Source: Xanthoparmelia taractica (Eukaryota; Ascomycota; Lecanoromycetes; Lecanorales; Parmeliaceae). Taken from it: DNA of 64,000 bases. The notes below the pieces were generated by a model, which ran no database searches, was not told the DNA's origin, and saw only the letters and a program-made list of their open reading frames with translations. Positions 1-11,827 of this stretch are shown piece after piece. The translations under genes and the position numbers were made by a program. The stretch lies in NCBI GenBank assembly GCA_033085395.1, contig JANQBS010000196.1, positions 1 to 64,000 on the forward strand, read 5' to 3'. Each line of letters begins with the position of its first letter. The first letter of the stretch is position 1.

Positions 1-94
1 ATAAATAGATTAAAAAGATATAATTTTTTAAAAAAAGTTAAAAAAAAGTTAAAAACGACTATATTTAATAGATATTACACCTTTTTAACCCTTA
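1..94 (-). mobile_element. hAT MITE, cut by window start
   Basis: The end of another copy of the 275-bp MITE in reverse orientation. It carries the characteristic T-rich/A-rich interior (TTTTTTAAAAAAAGTT-like) followed by GATATTACACCTTTTTAACC, a RIP-mutated form of the terminal repeat. Only the last 94 bp lie in the window. Confidence 0.6.
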
Positions 95-190
95 ATTAAC
101 ACTTTAATAACTATTTAAGTTCGAATCTCTATTTTAATTATAATTCTAGCGATTATTCTTAAAGTTCTTTTTTCTAGATAATTCTCTAAT

Positions 191-467
191 TACAAATCAA
201 AAAGATATAATATATTTAATGATATGGAACTAGTTTTTCGAATATTATATCGAAAGGTATAAGATATTCCATACTCCCATTGAGTTTTTAATAAATATAT
301 TACGTAATAATTTTTTATATTCTAAAAATACGTAAAAATCTTAAGCGAACGCTTATATAATTATAAAATTCTATTAATAGATTAAAAAAATATAATTTTT
401 TAAAAAAAGTTGGAAAAAAAATTAAAAACAACTATGTTTAATAGATACCACATCTTTCCGACCCGTA
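191..467 (-). mobile_element. hAT MITE, RIP-mutated copy
   Basis: This 277-bp copy is the reverse complement of the 275-bp MITE at 58533-58807. Its right end keeps CTTTCCGACCCGTA, while its left end reads TACAAATCAAAAAGATATAA, that is, the terminal repeat with G-to-A changes. The flanking octamers TCTCTAAT (183-190) and CCTCTAAC (468-475) differ only by two C-to-T transitions, so they are probably a RIP-mutated 8-bp target duplication. It lies inside transposon copy B: bases on both sides (95-190 and 468-530) match contiguous sequence in copy A near 4870. Confidence 0.8.
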
Positions 468-530
468 CCTCTAACGTTAATAATACTTTAATATTCTTTA
501 AAATATTCTTTTTACTCTTTTTTTCTCGAT

Positions 531-671
531 AAATACGTAAAAAGCTTAAGCGAACGCTTATGTAATTATAAAATTCTATAAATAGATTAAAAAGATATAA
601 TTTTTTAAAAAAAGTTGAAAAAAAGTTGAAAACGACTATGTTCAATAGATATCACACCTTTCCGACCTATA
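531..671 (-). mobile_element. hAT MITE, half-deleted copy at a deletion junction
   Basis: This 141-bp piece matches the terminal-repeat half of the 275-bp MITE, from the internal AAATACGTAAAAAGCTTAAG to the terminal CCGACCTATA. The other half is missing. Immediately left of 531 is copy-B sequence equivalent to A near 4803; immediately right of 671 is copy-B sequence equivalent to A near 2345. One deletion therefore removed about 2.4 kb of B together with half of a MITE, leaving this junction. Confidence 0.7.
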
Positions 672-2899
672 TCTATAACATCACGTTTTCTAAGATATAT
701 TTATCGTGTACTTTTATTTTCTTTCTACTCTTTCTTCTACCATTTATTATTCTTCTAATATTTATTATTCTTCTATTATTCATTATTCTTCTACTATTTA
801 TCTTATTATCTATTTATCTAGTAAAGTTATTATTCTCGAATTTCGACTCCGAACCTTAGCTCTAATCTTAACTTCTTCGTTCTTAAGCTATAACTCGCAA
901 AAGAATTACTACACGAGATAATATTTTAAAGTAGATATATTAAATCTATAAATGAAATATTAAGTATAAAGCTAATACTACGAGTCGGAAAGGTCTGGGA
1001 TGGTCTGGGATATGGGGTGTCGATATCATACCATGGTATGGTATGGTATTGAGACTATATTATTTGATTTTTATGGGATGGTCTAAGAGACGTGCTAATA
1101 TCATGAAATAATCTAAGAAATTTCTAATATATATAGGGATATCCCATGTTATATGCAGGGATATAAGAAATATACTATATATAGAAGAAGTTACTCTATA
1201 TAGAATTATGCGAACGTATTCTAATTATTATTCTAGTTATCACTTCACTTTATTATCACGTTATTAAGTATTCTAGCCATTATTCTAGTTATTACTTTAC
1301 TTTATTATCGTTATCATTATTACTTTACTTTATTATCACGTTATTAAGCTAAGCTCGCTATCGTATTTAATATCGTATTGCGAAAGATCTTCGTAATCAC
1401 CTAGAGCTTAACGAGTTATTTCTATTACTATTAGTATATTTAATTTATTTAATTATTAGAAGAATTACTAGCACGTTAATTATAATAATAATCTACTATT
1501 TATTCTACGATAATAAATTTTCTTCTTCTCCCTTCGCATTATAAAAAGAATTTACGATTATTCTTTATAATTACATATTCTTAATTATTAAAATTACACG
1601 CTTTATATAAATAATATAAAGATTAATATCTTCGAATATATAATAAAGAAAAGCTTTTATTAACTTATAAATAACCTTAATAATCAATCTAGAAAAACGT
1701 ATTCTCTTTATATATATTATCGCGATCTCTCTTATCACTCGCGAAAAGAAAAGCTTAAGAATTATTAAATCGAATTTTCTCTAATAGCGACGAATCTCAC
1801 GTAAAGTAATAATTATAGTCTATTAATAAAATAGAATAAATAGATTCAAGATTAGACTTACTTCCAGCTTTTTATCTACGTTTTCGAGTATTACTACTCG
1901 ATAGTTCTTACGCTAGTCTACTTTTCTTGATTAATCTCAATAATTAAACACTTAAAGACTATATAAAAATAATTAATTACACTTAAGATTATCTAATATT
2001 AGCTACGTATATTATAATTCCTTTAATCTTTTCTTTGCTCTTATATGCTATCGCCTACTCGCGTATTAGCTTTATACTTAATATTTTATTTATAGATTTA
2101 ATATATCTACTTCAAAATATTACCTCGCGTAATAATTCTTTTATAAGCTATAGCTTATTTTATTAGATAGATAGATAATAAGATAAATAGTAAAAGAATA
2201 ATAAATAGTAGAAAAATAATAAATATTAGAAGAATAAGAAATGGCAGAAGAAAGAGTAGAAAGAAAATAAAAGTACACGATAAATATACCTTAGAAAACG
2301 TGATATTATAGATAAAATCAATATTATTTATTAATACTTCCAGACATCTATCGTAATAATATTAGAATTAATTTATTTTTCAATCGAAAAGCGGGAGAAG
2401 AATACTCTTATTATAAATATTAAGATTCTACAAGAATAAATTTATCTTATAGTTAATTCTAGTAATTATTCTAGTAACTACCTAAGCGTATTAAAATTTT
2501 ATCGATTTAGACGCTAACACGTAGAATTCTCAATAATCTTTCTATATTAAATAGATAATAGAAATTAATACTTAATCGATTTTCTTCTCGGCAATTCTTT
2601 TAATAATAAATATTAATACCTAAATAATTCCCTTCTTAAACTTTTCCCTTAAATAATTCTTATTTATCATATTTTTCTTTTATTCTAATATTTAAGACGC
2701 GTTTCTATTATTAATATAACTAAAGATACTTAATATACTTCTATTTTAATAGAGAGTACATAATTAATAGTTCTTAGCTAAATCGTAATCTATAGAGTAT
2801 CGATCTTATAGAAATAACCACTTTTTTTATCTTTGTATTTCTTTATTAATCTTTTTTCTAGCTATTAAAAAAGAAGAATAATTAGATTCTTAAATATAC

Positions 2900-4150
2900 T
2901 TTTCGCTCTTTAATATAGAGTTCGATAATCTCGAGTTTAAGACTTTACGTCGTAACGCAATTAATTAACCTAAAGATAATTAATTAAAGCACAAAGTCGT
3001 TTAAGATCTTAGCGAAAATCTTAATATTAAACGCTTAAGAATAAGATTCGATACTTTTATCTCTAAGAAAAAGAAATTAAAACGTGTAAAGAAAATTAAT
3101 AACGTCGCTAAGAACTATTGTATTCGTGCTTATAAAAAGATTAGCGAATTCGCGATTACTTTAAACTTATAGCGAAAAGCATATATTAAAACCCTTCGCT
3201 AGCAAGAAATCGACTTTAGATAATATTTACTCACCTTTATAATTATTATTCTAATTATTAATTCTTTTAAGCTAATACTTAAAATAGAATTACATAAGAC
3301 GTATATAATAATATTGTTGCTCGGCGTCTTCGGCTTCAAGTTTATCTTAAAATAATAATCTACGTTAATAAGAACAATAACTCGTTATAAAAAGATATAG
3401 AAGATAAGAAAGCAGAGCAAAGTATATAATTATCTTTAATAAAAAAGTATTTATTTTAATTATATAATAGACGAGATCTTTTTAGCTATTAGAGAGAGAG
3501 ATAATATTCTAGATTATAAGCGCTACGATCTATTAAAACTCGAAAAGAACAATTAACTATTAGATATTAAGCTATTCGCGTATAAATAGAATCTCGAGCG
3601 AAACTACGTATCGAATATAAAGATACGTCTATTTATTAATGTGTAGAACGTGTGGCGAAAGGCTAATAGATCTCTGCTACGTAAACTTAGGGAGCTAGAT
3701 TATAAGAATTTAAGAAGCTATCTTAGAGAAGAGTATATGTATCTACTTATAATTTTAATATATCTATATATTTCTAATTATTATTCTAGTTATCGCTAAT
3801 CTATTTAGAAGAGATATATCTTCTTCGATATTATATTACCTTCGTATATATTCTTTAATCGTCGAGAGAAAGTTATATATCACAATATAATTAATTATAT
3901 TTAGAATAGATACTTTAAATATAATAATACGAGATAACTATCTCTATTAGAACCGGTATTATTCTAATCGAATAATTATAATTTCGCTACGATAGATTTC
4001 GAGCTTAACCTTAATGCGATAAATACGAGAAGGGCGTACGATCTCATTATTCAAGGCTATGATAATATATTCGCTAATTTTAAACTTCTCGTATCTAATA
4101 TAGATAGTCTTAATCTCTTAACTAAAGAAATCGCTAGCTATATAAATTAT
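2900..4150 (+). pseudogene. Second decayed reading frame inside hAT element A, family unknown
   Basis: Upstream of the transposase, and in the same direction, a long stretch still reads like protein once RIP-type stops are ignored. A basic segment with an NYxIRAYKKISEFA-like string lies at about 3110-3165. A charged, probably coiled-coil stretch (about 3470-3720) contains ERDNILDYKRYDLLKLEKNN and WRKANRSLLRKLRELDYKNL. I cannot assign a family. It could be an accessory protein of this hAT lineage or a captured host gene. The equivalent interval is missing from copy B, so there is no second copy here to compare. The boundaries are approximate. Confidence 0.4.
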
Positions 4151-5459
4151 AATAATTAATCTCAAAAATATCCCAGAATTCTAGTTATAATTCTAGTTAT
4201 TATACGTCTTATTCGAACTAATAGATAATTATCTCATTTCATAAGCTATAAATAAGCTATATATTCTTAACTTATAAAGTAACTCTTTTTACGTGAAATA
4301 CGTATAATTACGCGATTATATAAGAATTAATTATAATTACTTCTCAACAAGAAAAATAAGATCTATTATCTAATTTAGAGATAATTCTAGTCTCTATTAA
4401 TTCTTGAAATACGCTTAAAATAGAGAATTAAATTCAAAAATCTTTCTTTTTTATAAATCTTAGAATCTTCTTTACTAGTCGAGTAAACGCTTTTCGTAAT
4501 ATAATTAAATTCGTCGATTTTTATATACGGCGAATCTCTTATAACGCGCGAGCTTAGAAATAATATTAATACTAATAAAAATATTTACTCTATAAACTTA
4601 CTATTAGCTTTTAATTTTTGCGATTTTCTTATCGATTTAAATCGAATCTTAAGTCTCTTTCGACTATATAACTTCTTAATATTAAAAGATTTAAATAAAG
4701 ATATAAAAATATTTTTAAGTATTTCTATAGTATTATCGATAACTAAAAGAGAAGAGTTAGGCTTATACGAGTCTACGATATTATTCGTGATTACGAGCGC
4801 TATTTTTATCGAGAAAAAAAGAGTAGAAAGAAAATTTTAGGGGATATTAAAGTATTATTAATATTAGAAAACTATCTAGAAAAAAGAACTTTAGAGATAA
4901 TCGCTAGAATTATAATTAGAATAGAGATTCGAACTTAGATAGTTATTAAAGTGCTAATTATAGAGATTTAAACTTAGATAATTATTAGAATATTTATTAG
5001 AATAAAAATTCGAACTCGCGTAGAAAGAAATCTAATTAATATATCAATTTATTCTATATATCAATCTATATTAAATATACTCTAATTTAGTCTCTTCTTA
5101 AGTCTATATATTTATTCTATATTAAATATACTCTAACTTATTAAACTCTCTTATTAAATTAATTTATTAGCGACTAGTACTATCGCATAGCTATATTAGA
5201 GAATTAGCCTCTCGCGCGCTTCGGCTCCTAGCCCTTACACTCTTACACTCACTAATCTCTATCTCTTTTATTAGCATTTATTAGAATTTAATTAATACGC
5301 TATAGCGAAGGGACATTTACCTTATATATTAGTTTATATATTATATAGTCTTCGTATTAGTTATCAATTTTAAGTAGTTAAAGCTAGGTTTAAAGCTAAG
5401 TATTACTAGAAAACGCGTCTCTTATAATATTCTATATTTTTTATAAATATTATCTACCT

Positions 5460-7700
5460 TTATTCAAGCTATTATATTTTCTCTCAAGTCTTAAATTTTA
5501 CTATATTATTTAATATCGTAGCTAGTACTATATCGTCCGATATTATAATTAGTGCTATATCGTCCGATATCGCAGATAGTATTATAGCTATCGACAATTA
5601 TTCTTTCGACGAAAGTTAAGATACTCTCGTTACTATTTTAGAGAAATTAGAGTCTAAAGATAAAAAACCTTGCTTTGTTTATAATAAAGTTAAGTATAAT
5701 ATATAAATAGATTAATAATTAAAGATAAGTTAAGTAATTAGAAATTAGATTAAAAATCTTAATCGCCGATAGAGAGTAAACTAAGACTCTACAATTCGAA
5801 AGACTACGAAATAAAAATATATTTAAGAGTGCGCCCTTCGATCTACTGAAGAGCTATATATTATATATCGTTATTATAATAATATTCTTATTTACTTATT
5901 AATAGATTATAATATTACGAGAATAAATTTATATCTTAAATCGAAAGTATACGTACGAAAGTTGAGTCTTAGTATACTTTAGTAGACGATAATTATTAAG
6001 AATTATTAACGATAGATATATTATTTATTTAATTTATTTAATATTTAATAATTAGAATAATAATTAAAATTAATATCTTACGCTTTAGAGACGATTAAAG
6101 AAAGATATCAAGATAAAGCTAGATAATAGATATCTTACTCGCGCGGACTTCCCCGAGTAATTCCGTCGTTGAATTATAGCTATAGGCGTCTTATTTACTA
6201 TTATCGATAATCTAAAGACACTATAAATCTTTCGCTATCTTAATTCTCTCATAAATATAAATTCTATATTTATAATTAAAAATCGACTACTTTCTAAAGT
6301 TAAAGAGATTAAATTAGATCTGTGTACGAGTCTATTAAATAATAATATCAAGATATCTTTAGCCTTAGATAGCTAATCGACTAATAATCATTAATCGTAT
6401 TTTACACTTCTTAACTTCTTTATTAATCACGATTGAAGATATTATAAGAAGCTTCTAAGATTCAAGTACGTCGAGAATAAATACATTAATACGAAGTTTA
6501 TAAGTCTTATATAAATAATTCTTAAGAAGCATATACTTAAGACGCGAATTATAACTTTAATAATCGATAATGCGACTAATAATAATACACTCTTTCGTGA
6601 TTTAATCGAGGCCCTTTTATAGAGCGAGTTTAATAATTTACTTAATCTTAAAGAGTAGAATACGAGGAATCTTGAATATATTCCCTATATAGCGTATGTT
6701 ATTTAACTATCCTTATAAGAGCTTCTTAACAAGATTCGCGTTAGCTCAATTAACGAGGACTTTTAAAAAAGCTAATATAATTCGAAGAAATAGAACGCTA
6801 TTCAAAGATAAGGGAAAGATCTATTAATAATTTTAGCTAAGATATATAAATTCTAGTTATTATTCTAGTTATTATTAATATCTAATATATATAGATTCGT
6901 AAGACGAGGGTCTATATTAATGCTAGCAGTCAGCGTAAGAAGTATTTCTTTAAGCTTCAATCTATATAACTCAATAATACTTATAACTTAATTAATTAAT
7001 ATTATTCATCTATCGATAAGAAGCTATATTAGTAAAAACGCGCACTCAAATTATTTTAGAATATTAAAGTTCGTTAAAACTTAATCTATTATATATTAAT
7101 ACGATCTTATCTACTTCGTAGCGATATCGACCGCTTTTTTAAGGAGAAATTAGACGACTTTCTTAGACTTAGCGCGAATAAATAATCGTAAGTCGAATAT
7201 CTAATTGAATTAATTAGACTCTTTTATACTTTTACGAAGCTAATAAGTAAGAATAAAGAGCTAATAATCTATTATATATTTAATATCTATAATAGATTAT
7301 TTAATTATATTAAGAAGGAGATTCGAAAGCTAAAACGTAAGCGGGTTTCGTGAAAAGTCGAACTTCGCGAGACTTTAAAGGCGGCTCGTAAGAAGTTAAC
7401 TATCTACTATAGCGAGACTCAATTAAGTGTGAGATATCTCTATAAATAGATAATACTTTTACGTTTAAGTCACGAGAATATAACACTAAAAGAATCAAAT
7501 TAAGAAGTTAAGTCTAATTAAACACCCTGAATAGAGATATACTAAAATGCGCTCGAATAAACGTATCGAAATTATTAATATCTTAATATTAATAATTAAA
7601 TATAGAGGATTAAACGAGTAAAAAATCGCGTAGAGTCGCTTAATAATATTATTAATAAGATCGAAAAAGCGATAAAAGTATCGAATAATAATTAATTTTA
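5460..7700 (+). pseudogene. hAT transposase remnant (RIP-broken)
   Basis: Reading + frames across many stops gives recognisable hAT transposase blocks in the right order. A segment like LALDSWSTNNHW (about 6357-6394) corresponds to the conserved 'LDxWTSxNHW' region. TIDNATNNNTLF (about 6560-6596) is the 'DNASNN' block that holds a catalytic Asp. A 'YIPYIAYVI' segment (about 6679-6704) matches the 'CxAHxLNL' region. RFFKEKLDDFLRLSANK (about 7127-7185) and the KLKRKRVSWKVELREALKAARKKL-type region (about 7330-7400) match the C-terminal half and dimerisation region of fungal hAT transposases. Tryptophan and glutamine codons have become stops, consistent with RIP. The start near 5460 is a guess from the first readable stretch. 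No functional protein can be made. Confidence 0.8.
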
Positions 7701-8922
7701 GTGATATAAAAGAGAAGATTAGTATTCTACTTATTATTCTAGCTATAACTTAAATTTCTAATCTTAATTAAGTATCTTTCACTTATCTTAAGAATCTATT
7801 AATTCTTAATTAATAAAAAAGCTTAGAGTCTTAGATCTTAATAATAGCACGTGTGGCTAAAGATATCTTAGTCGTATCTAGTGAAGCTATAGCTTATAAG
7901 CGATATTTCTTATAAGCTAAGCGACTATATAATAATCAAAAAAGCTATTCGCCTTTAATCTTTCGAGTCTTAATAATAATTTCTTATATAGAATATTAAT
8001 AGAATAGCTACGAATAAGATACACTAAACTTAGAGGAAGATCTTAATATATCACTTGAAGCTAGATAGACTAATTAAAAAATTCGGAATTACTAGATAAG
8101 GGAGATTTCTAATATTAATTACATTAATAATAATAATAAAGTGCTCTTTAGATTAATCTAAGTAAAAAATTAATTCTTTTTTATTAAAATTCTATTTATT
8201 AATTATTCTTTAGTTAAGAGAAGAGAAGCGAACGTAAAGTAATAGAAGATTAATCTCTATAGATTAAAGATCTGCGAAAAGAGTAAGAGAGATAACTTAA
8301 AATTATTCTATAAGTGATTAAAAAACAGATCGGCTTAGCGATCTTACGTAGATTACAATTCAAGAAAATAATATATTATAGTTATTATTCTAATTATCAC
8401 TTATTAGAATAGCTATATTTACTTAGCGAGATTAATTTAGAAGGGAGTTTATCTTAATATCACTTATTAAGTGTCGGAGTTTAATAATTGCTTAAGCTAA
8501 TTTCACCCTAACTTGTATATCAATTTAGAATTTTCTTATCTTATTCGCCACCTGATATAAGAAATAATCTACATTATAAGATACCTCTATATATATTAGA
8601 AATTTCTCAAATCATTCCATGATATTAGTAATTTCTCATCTTATATCTTTATAAGTAATCTAATATAACCCCCTCATGATACTCTCCCATGATATGATAT
8701 AATATGGTATGATATGGGATATCCCACCAAATATACCAGACCTTTCCGGCCCGTAGCTAATACGCGAGTAGACGATAGCACGTAAGAGCAAAGAAAAGAC
8801 TGGAGAAATCATAGTATACGTAGCTAATATTAGATAATCTTGAGTATAACTAATTACTTCTACGTAGTCTTTAAGTATTTAGTTATTGAGATTAACTAAG
8901 AAAAATAGATTAGCGTAAGGAC

Positions 8923-9197
8923 TACGGGTCGGAAAGGTGTGATATCTGTTAAATATAGTCGTTTTTAACTTTTTTTTAACTTTTTTTAAAAAATTATATC
9001 TTTTTAATCTATTTATAGAATTTTATAATTATATAAGCGTTCGCTTAAGCTTTTTACGTATTTTTAGAATATAAAAAATATTATATAATATATTTATTAA
9101 AAACTCAATGAGAGTATGGGATATTCTATATCTTTCGATATAATATTCGAAAAACTAGTCTCATACCATCAAATATACCACACCTTTCCGACCCGTA
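8923..9197 (+). mobile_element. hAT MITE, full length (275 bp) with 8-bp duplication
   Basis: Inverted terminal repeats TACGGGTCGGAAAGGTGTG at both ends enclose a 275-bp AT-rich interior with no coding capacity. The flanks are GTAAGGAC (8915-8922) and ATAAGGAC (9198-9205), an 8-bp target duplication with one G-to-A change. The intact counterpart of the target lies in the inverted left arm of copy A near 1900-1910, so the empty site can be seen. The terminal repeats closely match those of the large hAT elements, so it was probably mobilised by their transposase. Confidence 0.88.
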
Positions 9198-10077
9198 ATA
9201 AGGACTATCGAATAGCAATACTTGAAAACGCAGATGAAAAGCTGAAAGTAAGTCTAATCTCGAATCTATTTATTTTATTTTATTTTTAAACTATAATTAT
9301 TACTTTACGTGAGATTCGTCGCTATTAGAGAAGATTCGATTTAATAATCTTTAAGCTCTTTTTTTCGCGAGTAATAAAAGAGATCGCGATAATATATATA
9401 AAAAGAGTACGTTTTTTAAATCGATTATTAAGGTTATTTATAAGTCGACGAAAGCTTTTCTTTATCACATATTTGAAGATATTAATCTTTATATTATTTA
9501 TACGAAGCGTGTAACTTTAATAACTAAGAATATATAACTATAAAGAACGATCGTAAATTCTTTTTATAATACGAAGGGAGAAGAGAGAAATTTACTATCG
9601 TAGAGTAAATAGTAGATTACTATTATAATTAGCGTGCTAGTAATTCTTCTAATAATTAAATAAATCAAATACACTAATAATAATAGAAATAACTCGTTAA
9701 GTCTTAGATAATTGCGAAGGTCTTTCGCAATACGATATCAAATACGATAACGAGCTTAGCTTAATAACGTGATAATAAAGTAGAATAATAATAATAGCGA
9801 TAATGAAGTGAAGTAATAACTAGAATAATAACTAGAATACGTTCGCATGATTCTATATAGAGTAACTTCTTCTATATATAGTGTATTTCCCATACCTCTA
9901 CATATAACATGGGATACTCCTGCATATACTAGAAATTTCCCAGACCATTTCATGATACCAGCACGTCTCCCAGACCATCTTATAAAAATCAAATGATATG
10001 GTCTCAATACCATATTATATCATGGTATGGTATCGACACCCCATATCCCAGACCATTCTAGACCTTTCCGACTCGTA

Positions 10078-11694
10078 ACTGTGTTAACTTTAATAATTAT
10101 TAAAAACTTAGAATTAGAGTAGATTAATATTAATAACGCCTTTACTAAGTCTTAACTTCGTTATTTAATTTAAATATATATATCTTCGAGAGTTAATGTG
10201 AACGAAGATCGATATCTAAGACTATTTTAAAGTCTATATAATCTCAAGCAAGCGACCTATAATTAATACTTTACGTGCAATAAAGAATTAACTAAATTAA
10301 GCTTTATCTTATCGAAGTCGAACTTGTATCTATATATTTATAGAAGAAGATAGCTAATTGTGTTGATCTATATTAATAATATCTCTATTATCTCGTCGTT
10401 TGAAGATTAAATTTAGTAATTTAAGAATTAATTTATTAGGAAATTTAAGATAAAGAATTTATGCGAACTTAAGCGAATACTTAAAATAAAAATTAAAAGA
10501 GATTATTTAAATAGAATTATTAGAATTAATTAGACTATTTATATTAAAAGCGTGCTAAAGAAATTGAATATAAAGAAAGATAAGCATTATAAGACGGAAA
10601 TCCCTATGAATAACTATAATGCTATTAATCTAGCTACTTTAGAGAAAAACCGAATCGACCGCGAGAACTACGTAAGAGTTATAGATAAACTAATGTATAT
10701 AATAATATACACTCGTTCTAATATTATATTCGCACTTAAGAAATTAAATTAATATATAAGTAATTTAACTATTCGTTCTAATTAGGAAATAAAGACTTTA
10801 CTAAGATATATACGATCTAATTCTAATATGTCACTCACTTATAAAGAAAATAGTTATAAGTCGATATAATTAATTAATTACTCTAATATAGATTACGTCG
10901 CAGATAAAAGTCGAAGATTTATAATAAGTCAAGTTTTTATATTAAGAAGAGATTTAATCTCATAAGCAAGTAGAAAATAGCGATCTATATTAATTTCGAT
11001 TATAGAAGTCGAGTATATAACTCTATTAGAGTGCTTTAGATAAGTCGTTTAACTAATTAGCTTATTTACAAAACTTAAGTATTCTAAAATTATTAATTTA
11101 ACACGCTAATAGATAAGTGTTTAGGTCTTAATTAACTCGAAAGTAATAATAAAGTTAAAAGAAGATAATAATAGAACTATTATATTAATTAAGAATTATT
11201 AAGTTAATAAACGATTAAAATATATAGATGTAATCTATTACTACGTTAGGAAGCTTTAGAAGTATAAGAAGATTAGTGTAAATTACGTCTCAATCGATAA
11301 GATAATTATTAATAAACTTATTAAGTCGCTAGCTAAATAGAAGTTTAATAAGTTCCTTAAACTTATAGATATGCGAATAACTCGCTAAGGAAAGTAGGAT
11401 CTATAGTATACTCGATATACTCGACTTCAGGAGTCTTGATAGTTCAACTCGTCCAGAAATATGATTAGACTTATCGATAGGAGTTCTACATGACTATTCT
11501 AGCCAAGTTAGTTGAGATATCTCTGTGCCGCGCCGACTTGGAAGTCAATAAATTTATCACCAAGAGTCATCGAGACTTTTGAGATAACGTTAGAAGTTAC
11601 CTAGCATCTGATTGAACCTTCGACACAGCCGATATGTGATTTGATTGAGTGTGGTGGGTGTGATGGTAGTGGATAGGATCTGATTGAGGGGGAG
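10078..11694 (+). mobile_element. Ty1/Copia retrotransposon, 3' part of pol (RIP-broken)
   Basis: The + frames, read through stops, give the classic order of a Copia pol 3' half. First comes the reverse transcriptase block 'SLYNLKQATYN' (about 10230-10262; SLYGLKQAPR in intact elements). A YVDD-like 'LIYINNISII' box lies near 10360-10390, followed by FKIKNLCELKRILKIKI. An uninterrupted segment (10552-10752) holds NYVRVIDKLMYIIIYTRSNI, equivalent to 'YRxxVGxLMYLxxxTRPDI'. The RNase H region with ADKSRR follows near 10900, and the 'HYxR...VNYVSIDKxI' tail lies near 11230-11310. The element begins abruptly at 10078, inside reverse transcriptase, where hAT copy B inserted; the 5' part should lie left of the window. 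RIP damage stops at about 11,395. Confidence 0.88.
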
Positions 11695-11827
11695 TGTTGG
11701 AAATAGGGGCATTCAGCCCTATCGCACTAGTGGGCTTGGCACTAGATATTTCCCTCTCCAGTAGTTCCTAGCTAGGTTGACCCTCTAGAGTACTCAATCA
11801 AGTCGTTCTAGGCCTAGTTATTCAACA
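11695..11827 (+). repeat. Candidate Copia 3' LTR (133 bp)
   Basis: A polypurine tract (GAGGGGGAG, 11685-11693) sits directly before TGTTGGAAATAGGGGCATTC, a typical Copia LTR start. The candidate end is ...TTATTCAACA at 11827, so the LTR begins TGTTG and ends CAACA. It is short, and the end is set only by the TG...CA rule because no 5' LTR lies in the window. Its base composition is normal, unlike the RIP-damaged pol just upstream. Confidence 0.6.

Larger units (their letters stand above)
979..8756 (+). mobile_element. hAT-family DNA transposon copy A, 7.8 kb, with 8-bp target duplication
   Basis: The element is bounded by inverted terminal repeats: TACGAGTCGGAAAGGTCTGG on the left and, read inward from the right, TACGGGCCGGAAAGGTCTGG. 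It is flanked on both sides by the same 8 bp, GCTAATAC (971-978 and 8757-8764). An 8-bp duplication is the hallmark of hAT transposons. The flanks join to recreate an uninterrupted copy B, which shows that A inserted into its relative. Inside are a decayed hAT transposase (about 5460-7700, +) and a second decayed reading frame (about 2900-4150, +). It is long for a hAT element. The body is extremely AT-rich and stops are frequent, as expected after RIP, so it should be non-autonomous now. Confidence 0.88.
1..10077 (-). mobile_element. hAT-family DNA transposon copy B (split, RIP-degraded)
   Basis: This is an older hAT element read on the minus strand. Its terminal repeat starts at 10077 and reads inward as TACGAGTCGGAAAGG, identical to the left end of copy A at 979. 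Segment 8757-10077 is the reverse complement of 979 to about 2076. The match then jumps over copy A and resumes at 978 down to 672, matching A at about 2070-2350. It goes on at 530 to 468 and 190 to 95, matching A at about 4800-4960. Copy B is therefore interrupted by copy A (979-8756) and by several MITEs, and has lost the part equivalent to A 2350-4800. The far end is outside the window. The right flank at 10078 is the middle of a Copia reverse transcriptase, so B landed in that element. Seen directly: the long inverted match and the shared terminal repeat. Inferred: insertion order. Confidence 0.8.

Noticed and set aside
706..921. Short + frames rich in Ile, Leu and Tyr at the left edge
   Set aside because: Composition artefacts in AT-rich transposon sequence of copy B.
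8757..10077. Treating 979-10077 as one 9.1 kb element with 1.1 kb terminal inverted repeats
   Set aside because: The flanks of 979 and 10077 share no duplication, whereas 979-8756 is flanked by a perfect 8-bp one, and B sequence continues left of 979. Two nested copies explain this better.
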